From Bacteroidales bacterium UBA2287 (GTDB lineage Bacteria > Bacteroidota > Bacteroidia > Bacteroidales > Tenuifilaceae), in contig DDWL01000051.1 of assembly GCA_002345675.1 (NCBI GenBank), positions 78,781 through 142,780 on the forward strand: a DNA stretch of 64,000 nt, read 5' to 3'. Positions 61,326-64,000 of the stretch are shown here, in pieces. A program made the position numbers and the translations under genes. Position 1 is the stretch's first letter. Each line of letters starts with the position of its first letter. The notes below the pieces were generated by a model. The model was given only the letters and a program-made list of their open reading frames with translations. It searched no databases and was not told the DNA's origin.

Positions 61326-62633
61326 ATGAAACATCTTCTTATTATCATTTTATTTTTACTTCAACTTAATGTTGTTAAATCGCAAGAATTCGACACAACT
61401 ATTTTTGTTAATTGGTTAAACGAAAAATTAATAAGGGTAAACAATTTAGATGTCAACAAGTCGCCTGAGTTAGATGAAATTTTTAAAAGCAAAAGAATTG
61501 TAGGTATTGGAGAACCAGTGCATGGCTCAAAAACAGTTAATGAAATTAGAAACACATTAGCTAAACACCTAATACAAAACAACGGTTTCAGTGCTATTGC
61601 TTTCGAGTTCCCGTTTAAAACAGGACTTGAAGTTAATGACTACGTATTGAACGGGAAAGGAAATATTAATGACATTATTAGTAATTCTAATTTTTTTATT
61701 AAAAGTTATGAATTTATTGATTTAATTGAATGGATAAAAAAATGTAATGAAAATAGGATTAATAAAGTACAAGTATTTGGATTTGACATACAAGGAAATA
61801 GAGACTTAACAGACGATTTAACAAACTACTTCATACTAAAAAACAAGAGTTTATCAAATGATTTCGATAAAATAAAACAAATAATAAGTACAAAAGGCAA
61901 CAAATACAAGAATTTCACAAAAGACGAAATTGAATTTACACGCAATACCTTGAATAAAGCAAAATTGGAATTTATTGAATGTAGTAGCGCTGACTGTGAT
62001 TTAGGGAAACAAAAACTGTTTGTTTTTGAAAATCATCTAAAAATGGCAAATAGTAGTTTTTCAGATGGTGTGTTAATGCGCGATTCGTGTAATGCATTAA
62101 TAATTAAGTGGGTTACCGATAAACTTGGTGAGGATAGCAAATTAATTCTTTCTGCTCATAGCGGGCATCTTGGAAAATTTCACATTTTAAGTCCAAGAGT
62201 AAGAACAATGCAGCCAGATATTTTTTATCATTTATGGGAACAAGACTTTTTTACGGGTTACTGGCTTAATAAAATATTCGAAGACGATTATTACTTTATT
62301 GGAATTCAATTTAATAAGGGATTTTTTATGGGTTTCAACCCAAACAATAAATTTAAAATGGATAAAATGGAGGTTACGCCTCCATCAAGCAATTCCCTTA
62401 ATTTTCTTCTTAGTAAAGCAAATAGCAATAACTATCTGATTGAACTTAAGCCTTCAATGTCGAGCCATAAAATGATAATAGACTATTTGTGCTCATTTCA
62501 AAACTGCTATAGTATTGGTGCTGCATACGACTATAAATATTTGAAAACAATGCTTGTAGAATATTACGATGCAATTCTTTTTATAGACAGCGTTCAAGAA
62601 TCGAATTTAATAAAGTATGAAAACGAGGAATAA
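61326..62633 (+). CDS. Erythromycin-esterase-like exported protein
   Basis: About 435 residues from the ATG at 61326. A GTG two codons earlier is less likely, since the signal peptide LLIIILFLLQLNVVKSQ follows the ATG directly. IVGIGEPVHGSKTVNE, AIAFEFPFKTGLEVND, VFGFDIQGNRDL and LILSAHSGHLGKFHILS match conserved blocks of the erythromycin esterase family (PF05139), with His and Glu residues in place. Most distant family members are not macrolide esterases, so the substrate is unknown. It is exported, unlike classical Ere enzymes. The codon usage is A/T-rich. It lies 33 nt before the HEEGH protein gene. Confidence 0.8.
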   Translation: MKHLLIIILFLLQLNVVKSQEFDTTIFVNWLNEKLIRVNNLDVNKSPELDEIFKSKRIVGIGEPVHGSKTVNEIRNTLAKHLIQNNGFSAIAFEFPFKTGLEVNDYVLNGKGNINDIISNSNFFIKSYEFIDLIEWIKKCNENRINKVQVFGFDIQGNRDLTDDLTNYFILKNKSLSNDFDKIKQIISTKGNKYKNFTKDEIEFTRNTLNKAKLEFIECSSADCDLGKQKLFVFENHLKMANSSFSDGVLMRDSCNALIIKWVTDKLGEDSKLILSAHSGHLGKFHILSPRVRTMQPDIFYHLWEQDFFTGYWLNKIFEDDYYFIGIQFNKGFFMGFNPNNKFKMDKMEVTPPSSNSLNFLLSKANSNNYLIELKPSMSSHKMIIDYLCSFQNCYSIGAAYDYKYLKTMLVEYYDAILFIDSVQESNLIKYENEE

Positions 62634-62666
62634 GCTAATGCAGCAACACTAACTTACTGGCAAACA

Positions 62667-63899
62667 ATGAAAAAGATACTAACTCTATTGATATTTTTAC
62701 CAATCTTAAAAGGTTTTGGGCAAAACGATTCGATAAACCGATTCACAGATTATAGCTTTGTAATAATGGATTCCCCTGCTCAACTATTCACCATGAGACA
62801 AGTGAACGAATCCTATCTTTCAGGGTATAGAATTTTTGCAAAAGGATTATATTCCGCTTCAAAAAATGAAACGATTGCTAATTTAATCCAAGTTGGGCTT
62901 CAAGGACTTTTTTTAGTTCCCTTGACCCACGAAGAAGGTCATAGGTCGATACTAACTGCAAACAACATAGGTTCAATTTCGCAACCATATTTTAATAAAC
63001 ACGGTGCTGCTTATGTTAAAGGTGTTACTGACGAAACGTTACAAGATTTAAGAGATACTAACTTTCCAAATTACATTAGACTTCATACAGGGGGATTAGA
63101 ATCGGACTATATGCTTACAAAGCGCATGGAAAATATTGGAAGTTTTGAATTTGATGATTTTAAAAATTATAAAGTGGAGTATTTTTTCAGGAAACTTGCT
63201 ATTCTTCAGTACTATATGTCTGGTCTTTTCAAATTAGAAATTGATTTGGAAGAAGAGCAAGATGAACTTGAACGTGATATTGTAGGATTTGACACTTATG
63301 GTGCAGCAAGACACCTACATCGTCCAGAAATGGATTTCTACAGATATACTCGTTTCGAAGACTTAACCAATGAAGAAGTGAAATTTGTAAAAAGACTTGG
63401 ATTTCGGTCAATGCTTAATTTGCTAAATCCGTTAATAATTGGGAAAGAAAACTTTAGAGTGAACGAGAATACGAAAATTAATTTTGGTGTTGGATACACC
63501 ATGTCTCCCTTTGGCGATTTCATTGATGAAACTCTTTGGATTAAACATAATAATTTGAATTTAAGTGTATACGCTCGACAATTTCAAAACAGAGAGAATT
63601 GGTTTAATGGATTCGGGGTAAGCATTCACAATTTTAATCTTTATAAAACTTTTTTCACAAGCTTATCGGGGCATTACTGGAATCAACCTAAAGACTTCGA
63701 CTTTAACACTTCAAATAGTTTCACGGGTGGAGCATTAGATTTGGAAGTAAAGTATTTCATCTTGAATAAAAGAGACCAATGGCTAAATGCTTTTTCAATT
63801 GATGCTGGACTTATTTATAAAACAAAAGGATTTTTGCCAGAAGAATTATATTTAGACAAACACGTTGGATTAAGAATTGGAACAACAATTAGACTTTAA
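62667..63899 (+). CDS. Exported HEEGH-motif protein with barrel-like C-terminus
   Basis: 410 residues. A signal peptide (LTLLIFLPILKGFGQ) leads to a hydrophobic helix with VPLTHEEGHRSILTANN (about 88-102), which reads as an HExxH zinc-protease motif. About 60 residues later, LHTGGLESDYML offers a possible third ligand (Glu). The region from about 245 to the end (NTKINFGVGYTMSPFGDF ... LRIGTTIRL) consists of alternating strands typical of an outer-membrane beta-barrel. It is probably envelope-located. No named family recognised. A gluzincin-like activity is an inference from the motif only. Confidence 0.65.
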   Translation: MKKILTLLIFLPILKGFGQNDSINRFTDYSFVIMDSPAQLFTMRQVNESYLSGYRIFAKGLYSASKNETIANLIQVGLQGLFLVPLTHEEGHRSILTANNIGSISQPYFNKHGAAYVKGVTDETLQDLRDTNFPNYIRLHTGGLESDYMLTKRMENIGSFEFDDFKNYKVEYFFRKLAILQYYMSGLFKLEIDLEEEQDELERDIVGFDTYGAARHLHRPEMDFYRYTRFEDLTNEEVKFVKRLGFRSMLNLLNPLIIGKENFRVNENTKINFGVGYTMSPFGDFIDETLWIKHNNLNLSVYARQFQNRENWFNGFGVSIHNFNLYKTFFTSLSGHYWNQPKDFDFNTSNSFTGGALDLEVKYFILNKRDQWLNAFSIDAGLIYKTKGFLPEELYLDKHVGLRIGTTIRL

Positions 63900-64000
63900 A
63901 TATTGTTGCCGTTAACAGAAAGAGTGCGAAAATTGCTGGTTGCTTTGCAGAAATGGCAACAATTTGGCTTTTTTTGACAGTATCCCATAAAGTGTGTAAG

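Overview
The window reads as a chromosomal segment of a Bacteroidota member, most likely class Bacteroidia (Bacteroidales/Marinilabiliales-like). The main evidence is three secreted proteins with type IX secretion (T9SS) C-terminal sorting domains, promoters of the TTTG / TAnnTTTG type, Bacteroidota-specific families (DUF3098, a DUF6427-like protein, PspC-PadR-PspC), and a BtuB-BtuG vitamin B12 uptake pair behind a cobalamin riboswitch. The genus cannot be fixed from sequence alone.

Layout. 1-5017 (minus) holds a T9SS-exported GLUG-repeat protein, then a 62-residue peptide with a twin-arginine-like signal, an HprK-like kinase with a PqqD-like N-terminus, and a PF14907-type nucleotidyltransferase that runs off the left edge. 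The last three look like an undescribed peptide-modification cassette and are the best candidate for a new system here. 5593-10662 is a 1689-residue T9SS adhesin-like protein. 10790-13073 is purD plus a membrane protein. 13126-17041 (minus) is the conserved run ftsX - DUF3098 - uppP - truB - queA. 17199-20784 (minus) has a sugar-isomerase-like protein, a serine hydrolase and an OmpA lipoprotein, with a MITE-like element between the first two. 21046-25493 holds dxs, tRNA-Leu(CAA), a dCMP-type deaminase and an S41 protease whose 3' end overlaps a convergent alpha/beta hydrolase. 26377-29834 is the cobalamin riboswitch - btuB - btuG-like unit.

29914-37325 contains an orphan MNT-type nucleotidyltransferase, glyS, a glycosyltransferase, wecB and a TPR-SpoIIE signalling protein. 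37575-42504 has a small unknown gene, a repeat cluster, a third T9SS protein and pspC-padR-pspC. 42628-49198 has tRNA-Gln(TTG), a TolC/HlyD pair without an adjacent inner-membrane pump, tsaB, a DUF3108-like protein, efp and a second SpoIIE-type phosphatase. 49400-59060 has tyrS, cvpA, a polyprenyl synthase, an ArsR-type regulator, queD, tandem TPR paralogs, a small membrane protein and polA. 59196-63899 is an accessory-looking, A/T-rich tail: two unknown exported proteins, an erythromycin-esterase-like protein and an exported HEEGH protein, with palindromic repeats between them and a possible insertion-sequence end at the right edge.

Several intergenic gaps carry a recurring style of repeat: arms built from 7-9 nt phased units, often arranged as imperfect inverted repeats. 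Functional links across the window include isoprenoid and cell-wall lipid supply (dxs, polyprenyl synthase, uppP), queuosine (queD, queA), tRNA and translation functions (truB, tsaB, glyS, tyrS, efp) and envelope or surface functions (T9SS proteins, OmpA, BtuBG, PspC).
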